This document shows, piece after piece, positions 33,265 to 45,073 of a stretch of 64,000 nucleotides of DNA. Origin of the DNA: Lactarius indigo (taxonomy: Eukaryota > Basidiomycota > Agaricomycetes > Russulales > Russulaceae); assembly GCA_025766275.1 (NCBI GenBank), contig JAFKAC010000179.1:21695-85694 (forward strand). Reading direction: 5' to 3'. The translations under genes were made by a program, and so were the position numbers. Numbering within the stretch: the first letter of the stretch is position 1; every line of letters starts with the position of its first letter. The notes under the pieces were generated by a model that saw only the letters and a program-made list of their open reading frames with translations, searched no databases and was not told where the DNA came from.

Positions 33265-33707
33265 TGTAATGTCGTCACAATGTTAGCTCGACTTGAGCAC
33301 AATGAAGGTGGTAACAGACTTAGCAAATAGACACGACAACTCATAGGTCCGTGTTCTTGTCTCAGTGAATGCTTTGAAGGCACACCAACAAGTCATAATC
33401 CTCCAGTAGTGAATATGAGATAGACAAAAGGATAAGGAAGGCAAATGAGAGCACAAGACAAGTGACAATTCAAGAAGACCAAGATGGCGTATCTTGGTCT
33501 TCTGCAGCTACTTTAAATACATATCGAGCAGGCTTTCAAGCGCTGCTATGAGTCACCGTAAGTAGCGTCCAACGTGTTGCAGAAATCTCACAAACCCTAA
33601 TACTACTAGTACCTGTACTAGTATCGAGTCACCTCATATCACCACTATCGCCTATCGTACTACTGCACTGCCAATCGTAAAGGCCTAAGGCTATGAGTCC
33701 ATGACTA
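33265..33707 (-). mobile_element. Solo LTR, family C, left part (split by Plavaka)
   Basis: Begins TGTAATGTCG after AACAA (33260-33264). Continues at 43983 after the 10.3-kb Plavaka insertion and ends GTAACA at 44051, followed by AACAA (44052-44056). The joined length is about 512 bp, close to the 544-bp LTRs of gypsy C. Contains the family-C hairpin at 33474-33502. Confidence 0.93.
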
Positions 33708-33890
33708 TGTCGCAAAATTCCGGACCGCCTTATAATCGGTCCGACTTATAATTGCCCTTTTAAGGTGAATTATAAAGCATTTTTGGCTTATATAAAGGTT
33801 TTAAAAACAAATTAGAAGGCGTTATTCGTAATTATAAAATATTACGAGAAAGGTCTATTATTATATACAATTATAAGGGAACGTCACATG
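33708..33890 (+). repeat. Plavaka left end: TIR tip and subterminal repeats
   Basis: TGTCGCAAAATTC tip, then about six TTATAA-containing words (CTTATAATC, CTTATAATT, AATTATAAAG and similar) in under 180 bp. Confidence 0.85.
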
Positions 33891-34114
33891 ATTACAACGT
33901 GTTTACCAGCATGTCCCGCTCCACCTGCGACCGCTGCTGGCGTCGAGATAGCATATATTCGATAATAAAAAAAAAAAAGAGAAATTTTGTGAGTAAGGGA
34001 GCACGTACGTCGGCACTGTGTTTGGGGGCGTTGTTACGTGTACGCAAACACTCGAAACAACGCCGCGCGCGGCACTCGAACATCTGAATCCATTGACAAC
34101 TATCCGTCATCGTC

Positions 34115-34400
34115 ATGCATCCGACTACTTCCAACAAGCGAAAGAACGACCAGAATCCGACCAACCCGCAGAAGCGCGTCAAGCCTGACGTCGGTAAGTA
34201 CCCTTTGGCAGGGAGAGGATGCAGCTAAAAAAAAAAACTTACACTTAGAGTCTGGCCAAGTCGTCGACGCTGCCGTCGCGGCTGCCCCCTCGCCGGCGCC
34301 GTCTTCCCCTGCCCCTTCCATCGTCGTCGTCGCCCCCTCGCCGCCGCCTGACGATCCTTGCGGGTGTTCGTTTTGCGTTCGCAACCGTTCGCAGTACTGA
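34115..34400 (+). CDS. Small two-exon Plavaka-borne gene with CxCxxC C-terminus
   Basis: ATG at 34115 starts a basic exon (SNKRKNDQNPTNPQKRVKPD, NLS-like). A 55-nt intron follows (34194-34248, GTAAGT...ACTTAG). The second exon is Ala/Pro/Ser/Val-rich and ends DDPCGCSFCVRNRSQY with TGA at 34398-34400; phase 1 is kept across the splice. The product is about 77 residues. The CGCSFC cluster could bind a metal, but two or three Cys alone do not define a known finger. It lies near the left end of the transposon, on the strand opposite to the transposase. The family is not recognised; it may be an accessory protein or a regulatory leader. Confidence 0.55.
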
Positions 34401-35100
34401 AAAAAAAACAAAGTGAGTCTCCCTGCGCTGACATTGATATCTGGTTTTGATGTAGTCCTTGCGCGATCGTTGGTGCACTATCAGTCAACCAAGTGTTCGA
34501 CCAACATATGCAGCGCTCGCGGGGGTCCAGAGGGGGCTGAAGGTGTGAGGTGGGGCTGATTTAGTAGGAACATATTATGTCTATAAACTTGAATCGTCGG
34601 CACGGAATACGCACGCGTTTACACCCTTATGCGCTTTCCGACTCCGGAGGGCAGGGAGCGGGGTGAACCTGTGCGATGCGTATTCTGGGTGTGCGTCATG
34701 CAGCCTTTGGGCACGTTGAGCACGGTGATGGTCAGCGAGGACCCCCGTTTGCAATAGATGCCAGCAGGCGCAAGGCGGTACCTTGTATCGCGTTCTACGT
34801 ACGCATTTTGGGCTTCGGCTTACCATCGGAGAAACCTCTGGCGGCGGCTGGTCCCATGTTCGCTGCGGCAACTACTCACGTCGTTTCAATCGTCGTTAAT
34901 GTCAGGGGGTTGTCAATGCAACTTCAATTCGGAACAAGCAAACATCTGAAGCAACAACGAGGGCCTGCCACGACAAAGGCATCAGCCAGAGGGAAGATAA
35001 AACTCATAAATGTGTCTTACCCCGCACATCAGTCCCAGACGCTGATCAATCGGTAATCCCAAATAAGTCAAAATAAACCAGATGTAGAAACGCGAATACA

Positions 35101-38100
35101 TTACCATCCAAATATTTCGTTGCAACGGATGAACAGGTCGCCGGTGTGGTCAACGACATCCATCACAAGGTAGTCGCCATGCTTGTTGAAGTCCTGAATG
35201 AGTGGAGCACCGCGCACAATTGATTGGGCAAAAAAGAACTCCATTGATCGCCTCGCACGAAGACGACGAAGCCTCAAATCCTTTTCCTTGGCCCGCGGTG
35301 GGCCTGTGGATGCGTCAAGGGGACACACCAGGCAAATAGGGTATTTGTCCTCTGCGACTGAAACGGTAAATATAAACTTGAGTTCCGCAAAAATGAACCC
35401 CTCTGTTGTCATGAGAATCACGAAGTCGTATCTCTTGCGGCCATGGAAGTTAGGACTACAATACAGGTAGTCCAGATATTGTTCCCAGTCGACCTTCGAT
35501 TCATAGCATACTTTCATCGACCTGTATTCCGTTATCTTAAAAAGCTAATGAGCCAAAATACCAGATCAGATGCGAAACTCACCTTGTCATCGTCCTGAAA
35601 TTCAACGCGCGTACAGCCTGGTGCGAAACTGAAATTATACTGGGGTAGAACAACAGTCAACCAAGTCGCGAGTCTCGCACGGAAGTTTCTGAAAGTCGGA
35701 TTTTCAGCGTTAGTGCCTTCAAGAGTTTTTAATGTAACTGGGGGCTGTTGCGACCGCAGGACAACGGCCCCGGCATCGAACGTCGTACTTCTCCCTTGAT
35801 GCGATGAGCCATCATGTACTGTCAATGTGGGTCCAAGGGAGGGACCAATATCTTGTTCTTGTGTGCTCCCCAAAGCGTCCTCCACGTCGTCGTCGTCGTC
35901 CAACGTCTGCACATGACATGAAGCCGCCGCATCGAGTTCGTCGATTTGGTCCCGGATTAGCGCTGAAATAAACGCAAAATGATTGTACCTCAAGATCTAT
36001 GTTAAATGGTAATTGTCAGAAATAAACTATAAAGATAATGTATGCGACTGACCTGAGGTACAACGTTCTTGAAATTGGTCCGATTCAAGTACAGCTTCCT
36101 GAGGGGGCCGTGAAATTTCTCGTTCGGTTTCGTGTTGTAATTGCGTGAGGCACCTTTCGCTTCGATATCGTCGAAGCCGTGGACCAACGCGTGCATCTTA
36201 GGGAAGTTCCAGTCTTTTACTTTCTCATTATCTTCTTCCGCCGATCCCGAAAATAGTAGAATATAGTTCTATTATGTAGATCAATACCGCGGAGTCATCG
36301 AAAAAAGAAAAAACGAGTATCTCCATGAAGTCAGCAAACTTCTTCAGTTCGTTCCGCCCAGCGAGAATCGTCTTCTCCGTGTGTGCCTCGAGAGATAAGA
36401 GCAAATCTAAGATGGACAGGCTTCGTAGACAATATAGTAATTGCCACCCTTTCTTGCTGTCCTGCGGAATAACATTATGTGCGGCAAAGACCACAACCTG
36501 GGGTGATTCCGACGATTCAGAGTCAATCAGTTGACGCGATGAAGCCACATATAGTTGACGCACCTTGGATATATCCTCGAACTTTGTGCCATCCGTGAAA
36601 GACACCTTCATCACTGCAGGGAAGTGATGTAGGCCACGCCAGCGAGGCGCGAGATCAAATCTGAAGGAATAAAGCACTTGGACATCGACTTGGATAAGAC
36701 GGGAAATATCTTACTGTTGGTCGACTTTCGACGCTGCGCCGCCCCATGTTTGAGCCAAAGCCTTGAACTCCCGCCACAAATGGTGCCCGAATAGGCCAGT
36801 ATTGTTTGAATGAAGCCTGTCGAAGGACAGCGCGCGATATGGGTCCGAATTGTTGACAAGCCAGAACACGTTCTGAACTCATAGTTACGCATGATTATTA
36901 GAGGAAATAATCAATGAGACTCACATCAATATCACGAAGCCCATGTCCAATGAGAAGTTTCTCGCGAACGTTCTTGGGGAGGGTGCGCCCACGTACGATG
37001 ATTTTCTGCATCCCTGCCGTTGACCTCAACGGCCAAGTCCTTGTAATGTCAGTGAGCTCGTCGTCGGGGACCAAACAAACCGGGCAGGGCCGTTTGCCGC
37101 GAGTGCCCCGGATAAGAGACATAATGCATCTAATACATTGGGGTCAGCCGATTCAGGCGGTGATAGAATAAAGTACTTACTGTTCTTCATAGTCGGCAGA
37201 TAATATGATGATGCCAGGGTAAAATAATTGGTCAGTGCCATCGGCGCACCGAAGCCAGCAACCCGTCTTAGATTTCTCGATGATGGATTCGATTATGCGA
37301 CGGAACGCGCGATGCCAGACCTCGCGTTTGAAGTTGACGAATGCCGTCTCCTTAGAGTCCTCTGGATTTTCCGGGACCTAGAATAAGTGCAGTACAACAT
37401 TAGATATCTCCTATCTGAGTCTGCGAGAAAACTTACAATCGGCAACCATCCGATAACGCGGCCACCACCAGTGCCGTTGCTATTCCGAATCTCAACTGGT
37501 AGATTCGCGCAGCGTGCGATCACTGGGTAGGCCATTTCTGTGCCGAAACTTGACAGCTTCGACTTATCCGCATAGAGGATGAAGCACAACGGACGCGCAC
37601 CCTTTGGGATCCGAGACTGCAATGATTGGTTCAACAATAAAATCGTACACATTGGAACAAGTGCTACAAGGAGACAATAAAGAGTGGTATGCGTACTTGA
37701 AAGTTCCAAAACGCGTCCGCAGTCCAAGGCTCACTATACACACGAGAAGTAGTCTCTCCATCGTGCTTGAAAATCTTCCGCGCATCCCATTCAAAATGTT
37801 GGGCCAATTGCCGATCCATGATGAGATCAACCGCCCAGTCCCACAGTGGGCGATAAGATACTTCGAACATGCGATCCTCACCTTTGTATGGGACTGCAAT
37901 ATTGTCGAAAACAAACTAGCACTTGAAAAGGTTAGCAATTAAACTTCAATACAACTAGTAGCCTCACGGGCGTCAGTTGAGACGAGGCGCGCTCCCATGC
38001 ACCCATCATGTCTGGGTAAGCCAACAGGGTAAGTGTGCCCTTGCCATCGATGCACGTTCCGACAATCTTAGAGAGACGGTCGTATTGATCCTTGGTCACT

Positions 38101-38711
38101 CCAATCTCCATGAGAACCTCCGAGAACACGAAGTCTTCGCGTGTTCGAAAGAACGGCCGCCACGGCTCCGTTTTATGAGGGGGGGGGTTGGTACGTCGAC
38201 GTGTGTTGCTGGGCTCCTCACGAAGTGGTTCAGGCCTTCATCCACTATTTGGGTGGTATTCGACCGTAAATTTAGGGTTATTAGAAGAGCCAGTTGCTCG
38301 TGCGACAGGAGGTGTTGGTTCACGCACTGAGTAGATGATCAAACCAACTGCTAGGAAGATTGATATATAGCGCACCTGACTCAGATGTCCCCCATCCAGC
38401 GTCAAGATCCATCGGTTCGGCAGCAGTGAAGGTACGGGGTAGGGGTTCATCTGGAATTATGGCGGCACTCGGAGCTGATTCATAAAACATGGTCAGTATG
38501 TCAAATATTATTAGTTGTCCATCACGCACCAAGAGTATCTAGTGCACGAAGTCTCTTCTCCAGAGCCTTGACGTATCTTTTGTCCCCCTGGCGCTCCTCT
38601 CGTTCTCTTTCACACTTCTTGACATGGGCAGGATAACCTTAGGATGCAGTATCTAGTGCGACATATTGGACATTTCTTGTTTTTGCTCGGAGATTGACTT
38701 GCTTTTGGCAT
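35101..38711 (-). CDS. Plavaka transposase (multi-exon, lightly damaged)
   Basis: Starts at ATG 38711 (MPKASQSPSKNKKCPICR), a C2HC-type zinc finger completed in the shifted frame by GYPAHVKKCERE. Diagnostic blocks follow in family order: SYRPLWDWAVDL, FEWDARKIFKHDGE, ILYADKSKLSSFGT, RCANLPVEIRN, GGGRVIGWLPI, FVNFKREVWHRAF, GIIILSADYEEQ, IRGTRGKRPCPVCLVPDDEL, YRALSFDRLHSNNTGLFG, RWRGLHHFPAVMKVSFTDG, RNYNTKPNEKFHGPLRKLY, and a C-terminal block beginning KVCYESKVDWEQYLDY. This is the cut-and-paste enzyme of Plavaka elements; the D in ILYADKS and in LSADYEEQ are probable catalytic acids (inference). Short introns, such as the one removing 37380-37436, restore the frame. Damage is light: a one-base shift in the zinc finger, TGA near 38247 and a C-run frameshift near 38180. 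It may be a recent pseudogene or contain assembly errors. Confidence 0.92.
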
Positions 38712-39914
38712 AAGAAGGGAAGTGTTTACAGCGAATAGTGGGGATGGTGTGGGTGATAAAGACAAAGAACACGAAGGGGCAATGGTAATAATGTTATTAA
38801 ATTATTAAGCGTGGGAAATCAACAAAGGTTGCGCCCTTTATTATATCGATTAGTCTAATATTATTATTACATCGAAGAGTAATATTACACCGTCCTCATC
38901 TTGATCATTACTTCCACGAACCTGCCTTGTGCTGACAATGCCTGTCGGGCGCGCTGAGAACAGCTGGTGCCGATGACCCTGGTATCGCGCTTTCTATATC
39001 CCCCCGCACTGGCACTGGTACTTGTCTTTCTTGATAAAGCTGGTCGTCTTGATAATGAACACACCAAAATCGACAATCTCAATGACATTGAGTAATACCA
39101 GGACGAGTTCGGGGACTTTGTCAATCTGATGGCGCAAAATTGACGTGATTGTGATCGGGGGGCGGTGCCAAAGCTTTCTAGTGAGTATTATTACAATGCT
39201 TCCATATCCTCAGTCTGCTCATACGCAAATTCCATCGTCTCTTCCAATTTCGCCCTCTCTTCCAGCACTACAGATGGTTCATCGGTGCCATCTTCCGTCT
39301 TCGACCACAAAGCCCACAAAGAGTCCAAGACGAGTGCCTTCTCCGTCCAGCTCAAGAAGCTTTATCGCGACATCTCTGCTCTCGAGACAAAGATCTGACG
39401 ATTCCTAGCTGAGGACGGAATATTTGTCAACCCTAGTGGCGCCCAAGAACTTTCTCGTCCTATTGCTATCACCTATGTCTCCGATGAGGTCGTCACACGT
39501 AAGTACCAGTACAACAATCGCATGATCGATGAACTCGCATCCTTTTCTCCAATCATCAATAAAGTATGATTGTTCTTGAGAGCAATGCTGGCGCGTCATC
39601 GCCACACGTAAGTATCAACACAACAATTGCATGGCCGATCACTCAAACCCCTTTCTCCGATTATCTAGAAGAGTGCTGATCAATACAGTTGATCTAGACG
39701 TCAATCATGTTGTAACAGAACCATTCACGCCAGGATAGCAGGTGTCTTTGTACGTGGACGTGGACCTTCTAGGTGCTGTATTGAACCTTTTCTTTTGGCG
39801 ATTGAAAGGCGACTATAGGATATAAGAGGTAAGAAGTTGTTGTCATTGTCGACGCATCACTGATTCGCTGACTTTGTCCTTCCCATTGACTCTCACGAAT
39901 ATACTTTTTTTTAC
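38712..39914. other. Region between the divergent Plavaka genes
   Basis: 1.2 kb between the transposase start and the DUF6698-like start. It probably holds both promoters. Open frames near 39145-39408 (plus) look like a second, broken N-terminal exon set: STTDGSSVPSSVFDHKAHKE, then a coiled-coil-like FSVQLKKLYRDISALETKI with nearby GTAAGT sites, so a decayed extra gene may lie here. Confidence 0.4.
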
Positions 39915-41570
39915 ATGGACGACGACGACAACGAATCACTTTCCTCACAGCCCGATTCCTTCCCTGACGGTTTGGAGTCAGACGACAAGGCGCTATTGCG
40001 GCCCATGGTGACATTGGATGTCGACGAGTTGACAGCTTCGCAACTGCGTGATGTCAGTCATACAATCTTGTCTGTTTTTGTGCTAACTGGACTTGACCTG
40101 TCACTCTTCTAGTCACTCAAAAATATCCAGATCGATTACCAGTTACTTGTCGAGAAGTACAAGGCGCTAAAAATTGATCGTGACGAGTTGGCGGCCTCTC
40201 GCAGGCCCACAAATGCCGCAAGGGCTCCAAGGGGATCTTTATCCGGAGAGTCGAAGGAAATTTCGCATGCTGGGGGTAGGTTCTCCGTGGTTGGGGAGCT
40301 TTGGGTCGACACCGCTACGCTCGAGGTCCCCTTCCCTCAGAACTTCGATCCGCTCAATCCCGCACGCTATTCCCCCGATGATCCCCATGCCGAAGTCCGC
40401 GGTGTTATGGCTGAGCTTTATTTAGATCTTGCGCCTAGCCTCCGGCAGTTACTTGCGGATCGCAATCGAAAGCGGTCCTTCATATCAATCGTAAGTTTCA
40501 ATCGCCTCTGCACATACCCCCAGACCGCGTCTCTGAATCAGTGATCCACATAATAGTTCTTGAAGCAATTGAACCAGGAACGGGCAAATTCGGTGCACTT
40601 GGTGCGCACTTATGCGAGCCACGTGCTTGAGGTCGACTCTACTTTTTTCTTGAAAACTTTCGATCGTACAAGTGCCCCAGTGCTGCGTCGGCTCCTTGAA
40701 AACCCTGGGAAGCCATCCGAACTGTATCCACTTTGGCCACGGCTTCTATTCCCCGACCAGGACACCTCGAGTACCCGTCCATTCCAGTGCATGGCGCTAG
40801 TGAAGGTATGTATGAGTCTAAGAATCTTTGGTCGTGTGTACTGCTAACACGTTCTTCAGTTCCTTAAAATCATCTTGTACGGGCCCTCATCGATAGATGG
40901 TTCAGGTACTGGGAATCGCGCGCCGAAAGCGGTCCTCTGGGGTGTGAAAAGGACCACCGCGGGGATGATTGCAATGGCAGCGACCCTCGTAAGTCATAGT
41001 GTTGTGATGTCCTCCTTTACTGACCCGATTTATTAGCTCATATATGCATGCAGCCAAGACCAGTCATTTACGAGGACCAAGGGCCCCAGTGGCGTTATTT
41101 GGAAGGAACGCTTCAAGTTGTACAAGGAATCCATCATTCGTTTTCCCATTAGCTACCGCACGGAACTATTTTCTTGGTTTAACGGCCACCTCTTCAAAAC
41201 GGACTTGGAAGCTGCGACTAGTTCATCTGGCACAGGTTCCCTCAATCAAGGCCATGGAGGAGACGTCGAAGATCTACTCAAACGCCTCCAGCAAGCCGAA
41301 CTTTCTGAAGTCACCTGCTTATCTAGCCCTCCAGCCCATGTGGCTCAGCCCATGGGTGCTGCCGACGACGATCCAGCACTGATTCCTTACACTCAATCCC
41401 CTAGTTCTAATGGTGTGCGGGGTCCAGCCCCTGTCAATGATCAGATGGGGCAACCCCCGAAGGACGCAAACACCGACACAAAACTTATGGCAGATGACCA
41501 CGAGCTGGACATTGCAGTGCGTCGCCCCAAGCGTCAGTCTAAAAAGAAGCAGCCACCACTCAAAAGGTGA
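39915..41570 (+). CDS. DUF6698-like protein carried by Plavaka (five exons)
   Basis: ATG at 39915 starts an acidic N-terminus (MDDDDNESLSSQPDSFPDG). Introns: 40053-40112, 40491-40556, 40806-40859, 40989-41036, all GT-AG and 48-66 nt; the frame is intact to the TGA at 41568-41570, giving about 475 residues. The core matches basidiomycete proteins annotated DUF6698: YPLWPRLLFPDQD, FLKIILYGPSSI, APKAVLWGVKRTTAGMIAMA, ATLLIYACSQDQSF and RFKLYKESIIRFP. The tail is basic (RRPKRQSKKKQPP), NLS-like. It is divergent from the Plavaka transposase and inside the same inverted ends. No catalytic motif is visible. A role as an accessory DNA-binding or regulatory protein for the element is inferred from position only. 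It is the best-preserved gene in the transposon. Confidence 0.82.
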
Positions 41571-43659
41571 AACCAACGACGAAAGCCACTAATAAGAGAA
41601 CGGTACCTGTTCCCTCACCAATAGACTCCTAGAGTTCTGTCTAGTTTAGTTGATCTATTAGACTCGGACATTGAGAGACAGAGTCGTCTGAAACGTGAGA
41701 TATCCTTTCCGGTTTAGTTTTCTACAAACCGTCGCACTTCTTGATCAAGCCCTCACCATCCTCGGTCCTTGTGAGAATTGGGGCTCCGTCCTCATGGGCA
41801 TGAATGGCAACGAAGCTACCCGGGAGTTGATTAGGCTGAACGCGACATATGGTCGGGTTGAGAAAGCTGTCGATCTCATCGAACAGCTTGCTGCGTTTCA
41901 GGTAGACGGCGCTACCTAGCCTTTACGCGCACCGTATGATGCGCAGTTTCCGTTCTCTCCGTTTTACGCATAGTGAAGGTGTGAGCAACCCGAGGGATTC
42001 ATATTACTGAACGACTTGCCGAGGCGCTTCTGCTTGCGCTTCTGGGTGCTTAATATTACACGCTTGACATTGCACGTGAGCAGCCAGGATCAACTATCAG
42101 CACTTGCCGTTCAGGATTGGGAAGCTTTGGGGTTCTCTTCCTGGACTATTCGCAACGCCTTGGATGCGCAAGTATTGACACCATGTTATGGTACATCTCA
42201 CTCTGCTAATGATATATCTCGTTGGCCCTTAGCGCGGAGCAATCTACTATAGGGTGGCTAGTTACGTTTCTCAAAAAGGAATGCGATTAGTAAGCACTGG
42301 TAAGCAAGTTCGGATTCGAACGCGACACTTTCTTCTGTACCCCAACTCAAGTTCCCTCCCTTCCGCATGCCCTCCCTCCTTCTGTCACTCCCCCTACGTT
42401 CGCAGCCCCAGATAGCATCAAAACCTGCCATGTTTTCAGGGTGGCTAGCTTATAAGCAAGTTTGAATTCAACGTCGTCGTCCAGCCTTCCCTTCCGAGTG
42501 TATTACCCACTGTGTAGTACCCACTTCTTTGTTACCCCCCACATTTGCACCCCGACGTATGTGCCTTTCTTTCCCCCTTCTCCTGCACCATTGATATGCA
42601 GATGAGGACCCTCCCCTCCCCCCCCCTTTTTTTTTTAAGGACTCCCCACCCATCTATCTACCACAAAAGGCAGCGCGCACATATCATGTCCGTTTTCTTC
42701 TCCTCTCCACCTCTGTCGATGTACAGAGGATCCTCCCTTTTTTTTTTAGGACGCCCACCCACTTCCCCTTGTGCCCACCTCACCACAACGAGGCGTGCAA
42801 ACACCGCAACAACATTGTGCAGACACTTGTTTTCAATATGTTCGTGTTCGCGCAGATCTTCAATTCGTTCAACTGCCGACGGCTGGATTGAAAGTTGGAA
42901 GGCATGTCGAAGAATCGGTATTTCATGGCCGTCATCACCACCGGTGTGTCCTCTCTTCTGAGTTTGTGTAGCATGGCTAAAATCTTCCATCAGAGGTTGC
43001 CGTACAAGTCTTAATCTGTTTCGTTGGTGGTGCCGCTTTCGACGTCACGCGCATAGGGGCTAGAGAATGGCTCTTCTCAGTTGGGCTTGGCTGCGTCTCT
43101 CTTCCTCTTGGTGCTATCATCCGTCTCACCCTCAACGAGCCTTGTGAGCGCGGCTTCAAGAAGCTAAAGCTGCTGCCGGAGTCGGAACTACCTCCCACGA
43201 CTCATCCAGATGCGGAGCTAGGTTTTTGTTTGCCGTGGATCATGTGCGTGCTAAGAGTAGTGCACAGTGAACGGGACATACAAACCCTTTTTGCGCCGTG
43301 GTACGTCTTCTCCTTTCCCTTCCCATTGACATGCTGACAGGAACCCATGTCTACAATAGCAACCCCCCCCTCCCCCGCTCTTGTGCAATACATGAACATG
43401 GGGCCGCGTGAAGTGTGGCAGAGGGTATGCCCCCTCTGCTTTTTGCTTGCGTAGCACCAGCGCACAAACACAGGTGTGGCATACTGGTCAGCTTGCAGGG
43501 GCGATGCGTGAATGGGAGACATACAGAAAGGTGCAGGTGCCCTCCCCCTCCCCCTGCATATGTATGGGGCAGGAATAATGAGACGGTACATGCAGACTGG
43601 GGCATGTGCCCTTTCGCTCATCGACCCTCCCCTTCATTGACCGACAAAAAAAGGTTGTA
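41571..43659. other. Right arm of Plavaka, no intact gene
   Basis: A plus-strand frame at 41695-41919 (ALTILGPCENWGSVLMGMNG...) may be an exon of another decayed gene. The rest has C/T-rich stretches ending in T-runs plus AAG or AG (42598-42640, 42738-42750) that look like 3' splice sites without clear exons. Nothing else can be supported. Confidence 0.4.
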
Positions 43660-43980
43660 AATAAATTATGTAATTTTTATGATTTAGCAACCCGGGCCGT
43701 AGCTTGTTGAATTATCAGAAAGGGAGTTGATCTTGTAAGGAGAATTATAAGGGAATCATACATTATAATTGTGATCGATCTGGTAATACTACGTGTTTCT
43801 TATAATAAATGACATGATCCATCGGGCCTTATAATCACTTAATAAGGCAACTTACAAGTATAATTACAAAGCCGATTATCAGAAGCCAGTCTTTCTTATA
43901 ATGGTTACAATGTTCCGGCAAAATTACATTACATTAAATCATTATAAGACGTTATAACCCCCTTCCCGAATTTTGCGACA
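43660..43980 (-). repeat. Plavaka right end: subterminal repeats and TIR tip
   Basis: Eight or more TTATAA-type words (GAATTATAAGG, CTTATAATAA, CCTTATAATC, CTTATAATGG, ATTATAAGAC and similar) lead to the tip GAATTTTGCGACA. They mirror the left arm. Confidence 0.85.
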
Positions 43981-43982
43981 TA

Positions 43983-44051
43983 ATCTACCTTACTGCCATA
44001 GTCACCACTGGTACAGTAAGGGTCCACAGTAATATGGTCCAAATCGTAACA
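43983..44051 (-). mobile_element. Solo LTR, family C, right part
   Basis: Resumes ATCTACCTTACTG exactly where the left part stopped at 33707 and ends ATCGTAACA, followed by the AACAA duplication. Confidence 0.92.
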
Positions 44052-44056
44052 AACAA

Positions 44057-45073
44057 TCTTTGTATACAACTTCACAAGCACCAACAGCATCACCGACACC
44101 ATCAACACCCCCAGCTTTCCCCTTTGTCTTCACTCACAGCCCTGGAATCTCAGCAGATGCATGCACATTTGGTGATGCTTGATCAGCCCAAGCCCACACC
44201 CACGATTTTGGCAACATCACTCTCCTTGGCTTCTCTTTCCAAGCTCACATTCCCAATCACAACATCTACATGACTATCCTCAGTCTCTCCTCCCCACTGC
44301 TAAGGCGATGCAACCTTTTAGAAGAACTAATTGATGCCAGCTATGACCTGACACAGCCGATCCCCAGAAATTTTACTAATCTAACAGATTTATCTTCGCT
44401 TAGTTGTGATCTTAGCGACCTCACATCCAGCTCAAACTTGGGCCAAGCAGAATCAGATAGTGAACAAGAGGTCAACCTCAACCTGTCAAATATCTCAGCT
44501 CAATCTTCGGCCCAATGGGGTGTAACCACCCGACCCTGAGCACATGTCTTTATCTTCGATCACTCTGACTTCTGCACTGCACTTCGCCTCGTCTTTCACC
44601 CTTTCTCTTTCATCTCATTGTTGAATCTGTCACTCCTTGCCTTGTCATCTTCCCCAACTCTTCCATCATTGTCAGATGCCACCCAATTGCCCGTACTGGG
44701 CTAACATCGCCTTCAAGCCCCCCAACTGTGACACCAATGGCCTCAAGTCTACCATGCTTCCACCACTCATCATTCCCTTGCTTTCCCTGCTGTCTTCATC
44801 GCCTCCTTTGTATCTTCACCCTTGGCCAATCAACTTTGCATCATCACCTCTCAAGCCATGACTTTCTGTTGGATCGCTCTAGTTCACGCTCTCTGTCTCA
44901 GGCACAGTGCCCATCATTAAGATCCTTGCCACTGTCATTTGGCAATGCACTCATCCTCACTGACTCCCCTGCATTTTATCAGCCCTGTGTGGCCCTGTGT
45001 TTTCCAGCCCCATGTGGCCAGGCAATCTATTGGCCCCATGTGGCCCTGTGATTTCTGGCCCTGTGTGGCCCTG
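44057..45073. other. No gene recognised; Ser/Pro/Thr-rich frames
   Basis: C/T-rich plus strand with short His/Pro/Ser frames (44034-44539). Near 44985-45070 the phrases GGCCCTGTGTGGCC and TTTCCAGCCCC recur in direct repeat, and again just after the LTR at 45519-45560. Looks like decayed non-coding sequence. Confidence 0.35.

Larger units (their letters stand above)
33708..43980. mobile_element. Plavaka DNA transposon, 10,273 bp, TSD TA
   Basis: Left end TGTCGCAAAATTCCGG and right end (reverse complement) TGTCGCAAAATTCGGG form 13-bp perfect inverted tips. TA is duplicated at 33706-33707 and 43981-43982, inside a family-C LTR whose intact relatives read CTAAT at that point, so the empty site is known. 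Inside lie a Plavaka-type transposase gene (minus), a DUF6698-like gene (plus) and a small CxCxxC gene (plus). Both arms (about 33725-33890 and 43660-43965) carry repeated TTATAAT or ATTATAAG words, likely transposase binding sites. Confidence 0.93.

Noticed and set aside
35198..38330. Plus-strand frames inside the transposase gene
   Set aside because: Antisense shadows of the Plavaka transposase exons, which carry the diagnostic motifs on the minus strand.
42545..43660. Several 60-139 codon frames on both strands in the Plavaka right arm
   Set aside because: They overlap each other, contain homopolymer runs and show no motif or splice structure.
33708..43980. Tc1/mariner or pogo assignment based on TA duplication
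   Set aside because: The encoded transposase has Plavaka-specific blocks (RNYNTKPNEK, LSADYEEQ, ILYADKS) and the element is far larger than mariner-type elements.
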